Source: Absidia repens (taxonomy: Eukaryota; Mucoromycota; Mucoromycetes; Mucorales; Cunninghamellaceae). Taken from it: DNA of 64,000 nt. The notes under the pieces are model-generated. The model was given only the letters and a program-made list of their open reading frames with translations. It had not been told where the DNA came from and ran no database searches. Location of the stretch: the NCBI GenBank assembly GCA_002105175.1, contig MCGE01000018.1, positions 682,001-746,000 on the forward strand. The letters are read 5' to 3'. The position numbers and the translations under genes were made by a program. The stretch's first letter is position 1; every line of letters begins with the position of its first letter. Below, piece by piece: positions 23,308 to 38,341 of this stretch.

Positions 23308-24861
23308 AATGAACGAATGGAAGGGGTGGAAATAGAATAAAAATAAAAAGGTAAAGAAACGGTAAAATTCAAAAAATAACCCAGGTTTATAAAAAAGTTT
23401 TTTTTTAGAGTTTGGTAGGACAAATCAATGTTGTACGCTATCTGATATTCAGAAGCCGACTTGTCTGCACATTGCACTGATTTTTCTCTCTTTTTTGGTA
23501 AAACGTCCAATTCTGAAATGAAGATTTTTTCCAGATCGAACATTAAGAGCATGGATAAAGGTACAAAGATTACTTGGGATAGTTATGTATATTTTTAGCA
23601 GTATTAAAAATAAGTCATCTACCGAGGATTCTTTTTTTTTATCCTTTGGTATACTCCTTTTTTTGGTCTTCTTGTCTATACTTGTAGCTTTTTCGATTTC
23701 TCCACTTTTGTACTTTATATGCTTTTTTAAAAAAGATCATCCTACTATCTTAGGACTCACGAAAATGACATGGTCCTTACTTCTTGATGGCATTTCTTGG
23801 ATTTATATGATGCAAACTCCGCTCTGTGGCCTGTATTTCTCGAACAAAAATAAACTTGCACGTGTGTGCCCAATAAATATAATCAAGCACACGAACCAAT
23901 ACGTTATATATATATATATAATTTTTATGCAGCATTTTTACATCGATGGGATACAAATTGCCTAGACTGCCAAAGCGATGATTATCAGCATACCAACATA
24001 ATTTATTTCCTCTATAGGTCATTTGCACTTTTCACGTCCCGTCTGTTGAGTATTATAAGAAAAAGGTATTTTAATATGAAATCTTACCATTAAACGACAA
24101 AAAAGAAAAGAAAAAGAATCCTTTACCTTGTCTCGCCTTCCCAACTTTCTATTGTATTCCTATTTTTATTGCTCTAAAAAAATTCAGGTACGCATTTTTG
24201 TGCAACATGCCGATTTACCCCAGACCTGATGTCACCTATTTCCACTTCATCTTTAATGCAAGTCTCACTTTTCAGATCACCAACCACATCATCAAGATTT
24301 GTAAATAAGAAAATTAAAAAAAAAGCTGTAAACTATAATGTAAACATCGTACTCCATGCTCATTCCGAAGATCAATTGCGATGTTGCCATTTGATATCTA
24401 AATAACTAGTGAGTTGAATCCAAAGACAAAGAGTTGGAAGTGTGAAGGCTTTTTTCATATTAACAAAAGGGATAATGGAAGGTCTCAAAAAGATATTTTC
24501 TACTATCTATTTTATGATATAATTCTAGAGCATATATATATACTTCAATGTTTGGCAGATCAAATGTTGTCAGTAATGTAAGTCGATCTGCTGTAACATG
24601 ATGATGTCAATGCTTTATATAAAAATGGGGGCGACGAACGGTGAATGAATTTCTTCTCTATCCAGGGAGACTGCAAAAAAAAAATCTGGGGTGGCTTATT
24701 TTTAAAAGTCAGGTGGGCGCGCACAATGCAACAGGGTTTGGTTTTTTTTTTCTTTTGCCCCAACCACTTGTCTCTTCTCCCATCCTCTTTTTTATTATTA
24801 TTATTATTTCTATTGAAAGCATTCATTTTACGTTTAAACACAACCAACTCTTTCGTATATC
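23308..24861. other. Divergent intergenic region
   Basis: AT-rich DNA with TA dinucleotide runs (about 23905-23920). It holds the divergent promoters of the secreted glycoprotein and the acyltransferase. Short open frames here have no recognisable features. Confidence 0.4.
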
Positions 24862-27395
24862 ATGAAGCAGCGAAGCAACGTGGTTTACGACTGTGTATTA
24901 TGGATATTCAACATCATGCTCGATATCTTTTTCCGTGAAATACGATCAAGAGCTTCTCATAAGGTGCCACTCACGGGTCCGGTGATCTTCGTCGCAGCTC
25001 CGCACGCAAACCAGTTTGTCGATCCCCTCATAGTTATGCGTGAATGTCACCGGCGTGTTTCTTTTTTGATTGCTGAAAAGTCGATGCATCAAAAAGGGAT
25101 TGGAACCTTGGCTCGTCTTGTCCATGCAAGTAAAGTTGAAACAGCTCGCCTTCCTTTTACTTATCATATTAAGAAATATTGCTGACTTTCTCTATCTCTT
25201 TATATATGTGAATATTTTAGTTCCTGTGGTTCGACCTCAAGATATGGCTGAATCCGGTGCTGGGCGAATCCATTTATTAAACGCCAAAACGAACCCTACA
25301 CTGATATCTGGAGTGGATACCCGATTTTTATCTCAAGTGCGTCCTCAGGATACAATCATTTTGCCAAAAAACACAGGAAAACTTCAAGTAGTACGTGTGC
25401 TTTCAGACACGGAACTGGAAGTCAAGAAATGGATGGATACCTCTGACCCACATCATACCTCAAAACTAGTCTCCGTATTAACCAAATCCGAAGGAACAGC
25501 TTACAAGTGCATCCCTCATGTCGAACAAGATTCCGTCTATGAACGCGTTTATGATGAACTCAACAACGGTGAATGCATTACTATCTTCCCTGAAGGTGGT
25601 AGTCATGATCGTGCTGAAATGCTACCCTTCAAAGGTAAGTGAGGAAGAAAAAAGGAACATCGTGCTCTTGGATATTTGGACTGATTGAAGAAAACTTTTG
25701 TTGCTTTTCGGTGGGGGGGGATGAATTAGCTGGTGTTACGATTATGGCTTTAGGTGCTATGGCAAAATATCCGGGATTGGATGTCAAAATCGTCCCTTGT
25801 GGTCTGAATTATTTCCATGCTCACAGATTCCGAAGCCGTGCCGTGATTGAATTTGGCAACCCTATTACAGTTCCTGCAAATTTGGTGGAAAAGTTTAAAA
25901 ATGGTGGTGTTGAAAAACGTGAAGCTTGTGGCAATCTTCTGGATACCATCTTTTATGCATTGAAAAGTGTTACTGTGAATGCGTCCAATGATCAAACGTT
26001 AATGGTAAGAAGAGGAACAAGGACGGATTTGTGAAAATTACGTGAGCAGGTATCCCATTCAACTCTTATTTCTCTGATTTTAGATGATTCAAGCTGCTCG
26101 AAGGCTCTACAAACCAGCTGCTAATCGAAAATTGCATATTGCTCAAGTAGTGGATCTCAATCGACGATTTGTGATTGGTTATAATATGTACAAAGACAGC
26201 CCACAGGTTATTGAATTACAACAAAAGGTCATGGCTTACAACCAACTGCTGAAATATCATGGTTTACAAGATCATCAAGTTCCTGAAATTAACCTTCGTG
26301 AATGGCGAACATTCTTCCTTTTGTTATATCGTATCATGGTGTTGATTGTTTGGGGCTTGCTATCTTTCCCTGGGTAATACACAGACGCAAACAAAAAGGA
26401 AACGCATAGATCGGGCTTCAAAATAGGCGAATCACTCACTCTTCTTTTTTTATTTTAGTGCAATTCTCAACCTTCCAATAGCGATTGTTGCCAAAATCAT
26501 TAGTACAAGGAAAGCAAGAGGTAAGTCCCAAAAAAAAAGTAAATAACAGGGAAAGAGGGTTATATTCATGCCATAGTTTTATCAACTCTTGTGTAGAGGC
26601 CCTCGCAGGATCCTCTGTGAAGATATCTGGACGTGATGTTTTGGCGACGTGGAAATTCTTAGTGGGACTTGTTTTAATTCCAACTTTGTATGGCTTATAT
26701 ACACTTATTGTCTTGGGGTTATGCTTACAAACTGATTGGTCTTGGACTGTCAAGCTTGGGCTGCCACTGGCTACATGGAATATGCTACCGTTTATAAGCT
26801 ATGCAAGTATGCGATTTGGTGAGAATGGAATGGATGTTTACAAGTAAGAATCAAACAAAATTAATATCAAGCGCCATGCAGGGAAATCCATAGTTTTTTA
26901 ACTCCTTTTTATTTCCATGACTCCTCTTTTAGATCGCTACGCCCATTATATATGGCATTGGCTGATCCTGATAGTACATCCAATTTGCGACTTACACGTG
27001 AAAAACTATCACAGGACATCACGCAACTGATTAACGAATACGGTCCCCGATTGTTTGGTGACTTTGATCCTAGCAGTGGCGTGTACGACAGTGATCCGTC
27101 GGAAAACAAGCAACGGGTATCAGAGCTTGGTGAAGGTGGAAAAACATTTTCGCAAATCGCCAGTGAATTTGTCAACAACACAGCGATGGATTGGTTGGAC
27201 GACAAGAATATCTTCAATTGGTCTCGACAAGAAGAAACAGATTCATCTGATGAGACGCTATACTTTTTGGATAAACATGGAACAATTAGCGCTTCAACAA
27301 GTGATGCCGAACCTTATTATCGGACGGGCGGCAGTTCTCTTGCATTTACCAAAAAACGAAATGAACGGCGAAAACGGCGACAATCGATGGAATAA
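24862..27395 (+). CDS. SCT1: Glycerol-3-phosphate / dihydroxyacetone-phosphate sn-1 acyltransferase
   Basis: Seven exons: 24862-25129, 25221-25634, 25730-26004, 26084-26373, 26459-26520, 26597-26843 and 26933-27395 (672 aa). Acyltransferase motifs appear in order: APHANQFVDP (His and Asp of the catalytic block), the FPEGGSHDR block, and IVPCGLNYFHAHRFRSR. Hydrophobic segments near the N-terminus and at about 400-520 give an ER membrane protein, as for yeast Sct1/Gpt2. These enzymes make lysophosphatidic acid, the first step of phospholipid and triacylglycerol synthesis. The acidic, Ser-rich tail (about 550-672) resembles the phosphorylated C-terminal tail of Sct1. Whether this is the Sct1 or the Gpt2 type cannot be decided; many fungi have one gene. 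Confidence 0.9.
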
Positions 27396-27460
27396 TGTTA
27401 GTTAGTGCTGTCGTTCTCTTTATCTCCGTCCCTCCTCCTCTTTTACCCCTTATTTTAGTT

Positions 27461-27677
27461 ACATAGCTTCTCCATTTATTGTATTTAGATTATTCTCTTT
27501 TATTATATTTTATTGTTAGTATCGCTTCGTTTTTTTTTTTTTTTCTTCTTTTTGATATACAAAATAAAATATCTATTTTATTATGCTAGACAAAATACAG
27601 TTGGAGCCAGAAAATTTTTCAAATAAAATAAATGGTTTGGGTGGTCATATAGCTTCTCCATTTTATTGTGTTTGGAT
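27461..27677 (+). repeat. Duplicated 3'-flank module after the acyltransferase
   Basis: ACATAGCTTCTCCATTTATT at 27461 recurs as ATATAGCTTCTCCATTTTAT at 27648, each followed by GT-TTT-GAT. The spacing is about 186 bp, with AATAAAAT hexamers between the copies. This resembles the triplicated module after the first gene in architecture but not in sequence. Confidence 0.5.
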
Positions 27678-28379
27678 GCTATTATTTTGGCGGAAAAAAG
27701 GGCAATATCGTGTATTTCATTCGGAACCGATACTATTTTAATCAGCTTTGATGCCTTACAACTTCAAGATAAATCAGTATATCAATAAAAATAAAACTTC
27801 AACAACCATTTTCAGGATTTATAAAAGAGTTTGGTGAAAGTTTGGATTGGTTCTACGTCTTGCGAACATAAAAAAAAAAAAAAAAAAAAAAAAGGACTTG
27901 ATCATTCATGGCCGGTTGACAGTTGGATATTTTGGCTGGTGAATCATGAAATTGAAATAGTGCTAGACAGAGGACTTTTCCAAAAATAGTATTTATTTGA
28001 TATAAAACAATGGCGAAGGAATACCGGTCCTATTCAACACAGTCCCTTTAGAAGAACATGAAAGCTGTTGCTTCATTTATATCATATTTATTTGTCAACA
28101 AGTTAAATCGAAAAGTACTTTTATTTTTAATACCCCTCCATTAATTATACCTATATTTTCATAAAATAGGCTGGAAGTGCATTGGAACAAACAAGCTCAC
28201 AAGTAAAGCTAACTGACGAAGTGAAGCTGGTTATTCAGAAATTCTCTTCCAAGCGTCACTAACGTGATCGTCATTTATAGCTTAATATCAAGTTCATGTC
28301 TTGTCAATATAATACACACACAGACAAACACACACACATATATATATATATATATCTATTTATATTGCTAAATTTTGAT

Positions 28380-28985
28380 GGATCTGATAGTGGAGGGTGA
28401 TGGCTAAAGAGGATATATTTTATTGAAGCTTAAACATATGCTGCAAATGTCAACAACAATCTATAAAGGATGGAAGAATAGAAATGGAGTAGCATGAGCC
28501 TAACGGTTTGAAGTTATAATGGATAGTCAATACTAATCTAAAGCACAATTGTAAAGAGATCTAATGTGCGGTACAAAATATGGAAAGATGGTACAAGGAT
28601 ATCTTTTTTAAAAGCGTCATAATAGATCTAAAAAGGAACTATTGCACAAGACATGAGAAAGACTAATGGCACTTTTTCATTGAAACATATAAAAAGAATT
28701 CTATTTTATTCCGCTATAGATACAAAAAATAACAAACTAACCAAAAAGCCAACTAATGGTGGTTCCAAATCCTGAATCCAAAATGAAAGGGTTTCCCCAT
28801 GCATCTTGTAATCCCTTGGCTGAAAACGCTTCTAAACTAGTCCTGACGCTAATCTAAGCCCAACATGACCTCAAAGAAGTTGAACGTTGAAGAAAAAAGA
28901 AAGAAAAAGAAAAAGAGCAAAAAAAAAATAAAATAGAAAGAGCGAAAATAAATACCACGTGTGCGGGATTTGAAATGTTCTCTGT
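28380..28985 (-). repeat. Dispersed repeat family, copy D (reverse)
   Basis: ATATTTTATTGAAGC near 28415 and GCACAAGACATGAGAAAGAC near 28645 precede the core at about 28765-28880 (GGGTTTCCCCATGCATCTTG, TTCTAAACTAGTCCTGACGCT). A purine tract follows, ending at CACGTG (28956-28961) and GCGGGATTTGAAA (28963-28975). A TA/CA-rich microsatellite at about 28315-28370 borders the left side. Confidence 0.7.
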
Positions 28986-30034
28986 GGGTCTGGCAGCGAT
29001 CTTTTTTATTTTTTCATTTCAAAAAGTGTTTTTTTTATAACATTAACACCATGCAAGCTTACAGCAACCTTCACCGCTCAACATCGACGTCATAATGGTT
29101 CTCTTTCTATTCTGCCTTTGCACCCAATAGGAAGCACCTGAGTCTAGTTTAGTCCCCCTCCCTTTCCCTTAGAATAGAATAGTTTATACCTCCCTGCTCT
29201 TTCAGTGTAGAATTGTTTGCCACTCGCGGTAGAGTTTGATTGCTTCTTTTTGTTTACCTTTCATACACACAGTTTGTTCTGCAATAAAAACACTTTATAT
29301 GCCTTCACTGCCTTTCACAGTGTATTGTTTAGGAGTAATATTTTTCAATGACATGCAAAAAATTGTGTGTGTGGATGCGATAAAGAAGAATAAAAAAAAA
29401 AGCCGACACCTGATTTCATTTGATGGTGTACCATTTCACACTTCGAACAATCAGCTTTCCTTAACCACTGCCCGTCATACCAACGTTCCGTCTTCTGAGC
29501 TCCAAAAAAAAAGAAAAAGGGTATGATGTTTCACTCTTTATTTCAGGGGATTACTTATAAACCGTCGCTTTGATTTGCTTATTGGGGTAAGAGAACTTGA
29601 GAAACTATTTGGTATTCAACCAGGGTTATACTGTTATTACCCCATGATGATTTCCAATTTTGTCCATTTCTAACTCCAAACCGGATCATGACACGGACAG
29701 TTGTTGTTTTTTTTGTGAAGACTTCAAAAACCCCATGTCTTGATACACCCTGCATGGTCTTGACACCCGAAAAAAAAAAAAAAAACAATTGATCATGAAA
29801 CATATTAAGTTTATCCATATTATCACTAAATCCCAGACATGTTCCTAACACTTCCTTTTGGCTGGCATGAAAAAAAAAAAAAAGAATGTATGCTAATATA
29901 TAAAAAATGACACTTTATTGATAAACACAATTAAAGAAAAAACATGAAAAAAAAAACAATTAAAAATAAAGTCACTATAATAATTCAAAGTAGAAATAAG
30001 TTAAAAAGAGTATTAAACAAAAAAAAAAAAATAA
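28986..30034. other. Spacer, no gene recognised
   Basis: AT-rich, with several A runs (about 29770, 29870, 30018). Its last part is the 3' flank of the fasciclin gene. Short open frames lack recognisable features. Confidence 0.35.
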
Positions 30035-32209
<2,175 letters not shown>

Positions 32210-33437
32210 GGGGGGAAATTAAAAACGTTGATGGATAAAGAAAAAAGAAAGAAAAATATTAAAAAAAGGGTTATATAAAAGATTCATTTCATAAAATGAT
32301 CATACCATTTCTTACCTTATGCATCGGTCCTTGTCAATTGGCAATGAAACCTAGCTTGTATAATTGTCATCATAGCCATGGATAAGTTCAAAAAAAAGGG
32401 TAGCGGGGCCAGTATCTGAAATCCCTGGGATCTAATATAAAAAATAAAATAGAGTGAGACAGTTTGCCACTCATAAAACCCACACCCACACAAAATCGAT
32501 AAAAAAGAAAAAAGGAGGTATCAGATATTTCAAAACCATGACTTTTCAACAACGAGATAGCGTCCGTAGAGGCCACATCATTCAGTCAGGGATAACTAAT
32601 AATATAATATCATCATATTCAACCCATCCCAAACCCATCCAATCATCTTACCGATTCTCGGGTTAAATAACATCCATCCAAGGTCGTCAACTTCAAATTT
32701 CGAACCACCTGGCTTCGGAATACCAAGCAAACAGTTCCCCAGCTATGAGAAATTGACAAAACCAAAAAAAATTTGAAAGCTGGTCTTTTTGTTCCGATGT
32801 ACAAATTGGCGCCGCCCTAAATGCTTTATGTTTTTCGTCGTGGGACCATGAGATGGCAAATGTATATTTTGAAAGGTACATAAAGTAAAAATTCCAACTG
32901 ATAGATGGATGCAATCAATGGTGATGTAAAAAAGAAAAAGATGTAACAAAAAGAAAAAAAGGCCGAGTGCCACAAAAAAAAAAAAAAAATACGAAACGTT
33001 TTCTGGGTTTAAAATTCCACGCAAAGAAGCGTATTGAATCAGATGGTGCATTTTTTTGGGATGTGTTATGATGCAGTTGATCAACAACCACAATTGCCGC
33101 GATTTTTTCTATTCACTTTCAAAATGACCTCACATTTCCAAAAAATTGATATACTGAGTATTATTTATACAAAAAAAAAAAAGATATGCTAGAGGTCATA
33201 AGGGGAAGCGGAACCGTTATGCACAAGCAAACAACCACCATGGCCAGTTCATACAATACTATCTTGTCACTACCCCACATTTCCACGCCCATTTTGCCAC
33301 GGCTGTTTAGCCCAGCTTAGCCCAGTCCACCAAATAAATATTAACAACAGTGACGAAATACAAGGCGTACAATAAACTTTTTTATTTTTTATTTCGGATG
33401 ATATATAAATGTATAACTAAATAGAAAAGTAATAATT
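32210..33437. other. Spacer, no gene recognised
   Basis: Holds the fasciclin promoter (TATATAAA-like near 32273) and AT-rich DNA with A runs. TTAGCCCAGC / TTAGCCCAGT at about 33308-33327 is a short direct repeat. The right end is the 3' flank of the DUF1640 gene. Confidence 0.35.
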
Positions 33438-34549
33438 CTAATGAGAAAAATGAATATAGCCTAAATGTACAAAATAACGATGATGGATCAGTAAGAAGTA
33501 ATTTTTTGATTTGATTTCTTCAAAAAAGTTGGAAGAGAACTTACCTAATACCAGAGTCCCAGCTCCTGTGATGGTGCCCTACAAAAGTGGTATACAACAA
33601 TAAAACGTAAATCGTGAGCGTTTTTAGTTTTTTCTTCACATCCCCGACTTACAATCATATATCGTAAAATCTGCATTTTGATTCCTTGCATTTGTGTCTT
33701 GAGAGCATGAATCTCATTGGCGATTTTTTCATCTGTGTTTTTCAGTCGATCATGCTGTTCTACTGTCTCATCACGAATACGTCCCTTTTCCAAGTTCAGA
33801 TCCAATCGTACCCCAGCCTGGCTCCGGACCAATTCTTCCTGTAATGTCTTTTTCAGTTTCTCAATATCCGCTTTCAATCGTTCGTTGGCAGATTTCACGT
33901 CTTCCACATCGTTGTTTTCCATGCGTTGTATATCTGACTTGAGTTTTCTAAAATCACTTTTGTATTGGGTGATAGTCTATATAACAAAAGAAAAAGAAAA
34001 AGAAAAATAAAAAATAGCTGGTTTCAGTAACCCTCCACCTCCTATATGTTACAGACATACCCTCTTTGGCTATCATCTATCTGCTTACCTGTTGCTGTTC
34101 CGCCTTCGTGACAAGATCATCCGTCACATTAACAGTGCTATATAGAAAATAAGACGAGGGTAAGTATAGGTTGCTAGTGTGAGTATGTCATCTAGGGATT
34201 GTTGTTGCTTACCTCTCATCAACAACATCATCCAAAGCATTGATCACCGCCCTAGATTGCGAAGCAGAGAACCCTTCCTTTTCCAGTAGCATTGCAAATC
34301 GCTCAGCATCAAAATAAGGCATGTGAAGCTCTAAAGATGGGGTATCGTGTTTAGTTGAGTGGTAGTGGGGTTTGGTGCGTAAATGTCGGCAGACGGCGGA
34401 TGCGGGTCGTCTGGTTCCTTTAGTGCCAAAAAAAAAAAAAAAAAAAAGGCTCAGTATTCATTACTCTTGAATGATATTCTCTTATCATTACCTTGTAAGC
34501 CTGGCAAAGCATATGGAATTCTATAAACACATTTGTGGAATAACGGCAT
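33438..34549 (-). CDS. Mitochondrial coiled-coil protein of the DUF1640 (CCDC90/MCUR1/Fmp32) family
   Basis: Six exons: 34549-34492, 34417-34213, 34137-34089, 33976-33653, 33578-33545 and 33460-33438 (230 aa). The first 50 or so residues are rich in Arg, Lys and His with almost no acidic residues, which fits a mitochondrial presequence. Then comes the family's head motif (MPYFDAERFAMLLEKEGFSA), a short linker, and a long coiled coil (about 115-200) with regular Leu/Glu/Lys heptads. The C-terminal tail is short and Gly-containing; in relatives it carries the membrane segment, which here looks brief. Members are linked to inner-membrane assembly functions: yeast Fmp32 in cytochrome oxidase/proline metabolism, human MCUR1 in calcium uptake. 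The first intron contains a long T run (near 34430-34447). Confidence 0.85.
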
Positions 34550-34736
34550 CGAATAACTAAAAATAAAGAGAAAAGGAGCAAACAAACAAAAAACAAAAAA
34601 AAAATAAAAAAGAAACCGAAGTGTGGGTCAATCGGAATTTTAAAACCATGGTGTTGCAAAAGCAATAATATATATATATATATATATATATTGGGAAACT
34701 ATTTTCAAAAGAAAGGAATCAATATCCATTTTATTT

Positions 34737-36016
34737 TTATAAAAAACGTTTATACAATAAAACATATACATATATAATATAGGAGAAAAGTAAGAAATGT
34801 GTGTATACAAATGTATATATATATATAAAAACAGAAACTAATAATGGGGGAGAGAGTAATATGGATTTAAAAACGATGATCAGGGGAGGAGGAGAGGTAT
34901 AATGACTAGGTTGAGGGGAGGTATAGTGACTAGGTTCAGGCATTGCAAACCCGCCACCGCCTACTGGAGGATCATAAGGTACTTGATGATCAAAACCACC
35001 AGATTGGGGACGAGGAGGTTGGTAATAAGCGGGATCTTCAAAAGGTGAGGACTCATAGTGTTGAGGAGGTAATTGGTGTGGACTGTGGTGGTGTGGAGGA
35101 GGAGTCGCGGTGTGCAATGGTCTTGCTTGTTCAAAAGACTGTGGTCGCATTCCACCAATATCATCCTCATCATCATTGTAATACCCGCCTTTGAATGGAT
35201 CATCATCACCGCCATGCTCCTGTTGCTGCTGTTCCAAGGCTGATAGTCGGTTCTGTTTGTTTTCCTTGATGTTTTGTTGAATGGTTTGCTTTTCCTTCCA
35301 AAAGATAATCATTGTACAAATCCAAGCCCCAACCCATGCCAGACACGTTAACCAAGCAAAAGCCGCGCCCGCCTTACCCAGGTTGCACTACAAAATATTG
35401 TATGTAACCAAAAAGAGGATCAGCTATGTTACTGCTATACACTTCATCCATTTTTTTTTTTTTGGAATTTCTCTTACCTGAGTAGCCCATGCGCTCACAT
35501 AATCATCACCATATTCTTTTTGTAAATCACCATCCAATGCACAGTGTGCAGGATTGTTGGCGTGTACACTCATTGCAATACCGCAGGTAGCCCAAACCAC
35601 TGAGTAGAAACTAGTGAAAATCATATTGGTTCGAGGTTTCAAAGCAAACTTTCCGGCCTTTTTGAATTTGTTTTGATGTTCATAAGCCCAGGGGAAGTAT
35701 ATGAGCAACGCGGGAATACCAATAGACATAATAGACATTGCCAACATGTAATTGGGTCCAGGTTGACTACCGCCCTATTTTAGTATTTGATCACATACAA
35801 AAAAGAAAAAGAGTCAGTCACTGTGTTCTTATATAAGCTGCTTGGATATGAACTTACATAGTATTTGGATTCGGTTGAAATAAGAGGAGCTATCACACAT
35901 ATCGATAAGAAGGTGAGAGTCAATTGTGCAAAGTGGAAACCCATCTTCACACGAGAGAGCCAAGGCATATTTGCAGGCACATTCACCGGCACTTCAAGTG
36001 TAAACCCTTTGCCCAT
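34737..36016 (-). CDS. Four-helix MARVEL/SUR7-like plasma-membrane protein, probable 3' frameshift
   Basis: Three exons: 36016-35858, 35774-35478 and 35387-34737. Four hydrophobic helices are seen: about 25-50, about 60-80, about 95-120 and, after two conserved Cys-containing loops, about 155-175. The cytoplasmic tail is long, Pro/His/Tyr/Gly-rich and has repeated SHYTSP motifs. This layout fits fungal MARVEL-type membrane-domain proteins. After SHYTSPPP the frame runs on into a hydrophobic, AT-rich stretch to the stop at 34737, where a minus-strand AATAAAA signal (34730-34736) already lies. A one-base shift in the C run near 34885 would instead end the protein PDHRF with TAA at 34867-34869. 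The displayed 3' end is therefore doubtful. Confidence 0.7.
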
Positions 36017-37084
36017 AGTGAAATGTATAAAAGAAGTAAGATATGTATATAAAAAGAAGAGATGACGAAAGAAAAGAAAAAGAAAAAATGGAAATACAAT
36101 AACAAAAGGGATTTAAGGTCAAAAAAAATTATCAGCCTCCAAAAAAATTAAACCAGCCGCGACTCGACTCTTTTGGGAAAAATGGTTACACTAAGGAAGA
36201 AAAATTGTTATCAACTACTTAGATCACTATCATCTTTGTGATGAACGCTCTACCTGTTTTGCTACGGAAGTATATGCTGTAAAGAAAAACATCCAAAGAA
36301 ATGATTCAAGATGTTATAACTCCTAACCACGCTCCTCCTCCCCCCCCACTCACTTTAATTATTTTTTAAAACCCCAATTCATTGGGTATCAATCCAGGAA
36401 CACAATGCTGGCCAAATTATAAACCTTGTCACCCTTCTTACCGCGAATACTACCCCAAGTGTTTATTATTACCACAAGCATCATGCAGCATATTTTGGAT
36501 CTTCGATTTCAACGGACTGATTTTATGTGAATATTGCATACTGGTTGGTCTTTGAGATGTCATTTTTCAGTAGATTCGTCGACATCGCACTTTTTGTAAC
36601 ATTGGCAACTTTTCGGTAATACAGCTGTGTGGCGGAGAGCAGTGGGAGGCTCCGTTTTTACTTGGCATAAAGCTCAGCCCAGAAATCCATCGACTGTATA
36701 ACTCTTCTTTTCATGTTCACCATTTGTACTTTTTTTTTTTTTTTTTAATACAATATTAGAGACACCCGCGAAGTATCAAATATACATTTAAGAGTCAAGA
36801 TTCTATATCTGTCAATCTTTAGATATTAGATCACAACGTTCACTTTTTTTTTTTCTTGTGACTTGCTCGATACTCTCTCAAAAAATGATCAACACCTGTA
36901 GTTCTCAAACTAAATATAATACACGACCGTATGAGTACCATAGTGTGATGATTTCTGCGCAGTGTTTTCTTTTTGCCTGTGGAAGCGGCGGAGTCTAATT
37001 TTGCCTACCGTTCCCAATTTTTTTGAAAAAAAAAATCCTGTAACCCGTCATCTTCCTCTTTCTTTCATCTGTTTTTATTGAACT
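36017..37084. other. Divergent intergenic region, MARVEL-like gene and NECAP
   Basis: AT-rich divergent promoter region with poly-T runs (about 36730-36747 and 36845) and a short poly-C (about 36341). No gene or repeat-family copy is recognised. Confidence 0.4.
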
Positions 37085-38341
37085 ATGGACACAGAGTTCG
37101 AAAGCGTGCTCCTTGTTATCCGGGAATGTTTTGGTAAGTAAACGAACCAACTACGCAATGACTGGGATTATTGGCACCGTTTTACTAGTTAGAAACACCT
37201 CCAACTCACGTCCTTCGTTATCTTTTCTAGTCTACAAAATCCCACCACGCACAGCTGCCAGAGGCTATAGGTAAAACAACAAACAAGCAATCTACAATCC
37301 AAGCATTATGTATAGTTAACTCATCATCTTGTCATTTTTCAAAATCTGGTCACGATTTCTATTGGGTAGGGCTTCGGAATGGGGTGATTTGGGAACATCG
37401 TTTTTATGGAAAGGACGACTACGGGTGATGAGCAAAGGCCAATCATGCTTTATTCGTCTTGAAGACAATGAAACAGGTAGAAAAAAATAAGGAATATACA
37501 GGATGAGGAGGAAATAGGACTAGTGACAGTGGAAGTGGACGGGTAAAGGGGGACTGGATGAAAGCGTGACAAGATGGGCGAAATAGGCACCACCCCACCA
37601 TTTACAGAATAAACTCATATCAAACTGTATGATTCTCTGGGGGAATTTTTTTTATAGGTGAAACATTTGCAGTTTGCCCATACGATCCCAACTCGAACTC
37701 GGTAGAGGCTGTTTTAGATTCAAGCAGATACTTTGTTTTGAAGATTGAAAATGAAGGTAAGAAAACGTTATCCATGATTAACAACCATCCGCTGACGTTT
37801 TTTTCTTTTCTATATGTTGGTATGTAGGACGTCATGCTTTTGTTGGAATGGGTTTCCAGGAACGTGGTGACGCATTCGACTTTAACGTGGCATTACAAGA
37901 TTTTACAAAGTAAGTGAAACCAAAAAGAGAAAGGGGAAAAAAAAAGGGATCGTAACTTCATCTTTGAATATCATTATTAGACAAATCATTGCAGAAAAGC
38001 AGTCAGAAAAGCGGGCGAAACAAGTGGATGACACTCCCAAAAAGGATTACAGCTTGAAGGAAGGACAGACGATCAATATCAGCATTGGCAATGTCGGGGT
38101 AAAGATCAACAATCGGGCACTTTGCAAAGACAGTAAACAATCGAATATCTAATATAATCATTTTTTATATTTTGATTTGTAGAAACGTTCACGAAATCGA
38201 CCAACAGAAAATACCCAATCCAGTTTTGCTAGCGGTGGTGGTGGTGGCGGTGGTATGGTACCTTTGATTCCTCCTCCTCCTTCTGCGGCTCAAGTCAAAC
38301 AACAACAACAGCAACAGCAAAACCAACACAACTTATTTTAA
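37085..38341 (+). CDS. NECAP-family endocytic adaptor (PHear domain, DUF1681)
   Basis: Seven exons: 37085-37133, 37231-37270, 37370-37476, 37658-37756, 37828-37909, 37981-38098 and 38183-38341 (217 aa). The PHear domain covers about 1-135: [73 protein letters not shown]. These are near-invariant in NECAP proteins. The tail has KLKEGQTI-like residues ([14 protein letters not shown]), then Gly and Gln homopolymers and poly-Pro. NECAPs bind AP-2 and promote clathrin-mediated endocytosis. The second exon is only 40 nt. Confidence 0.93.

Noticed and set aside
29236..29526. Plus-strand open frame of 96 codons
   Set aside because: Lys/Ser-rich, AT-driven, with no domain, no splice continuation and no codon pattern like the neighbours.
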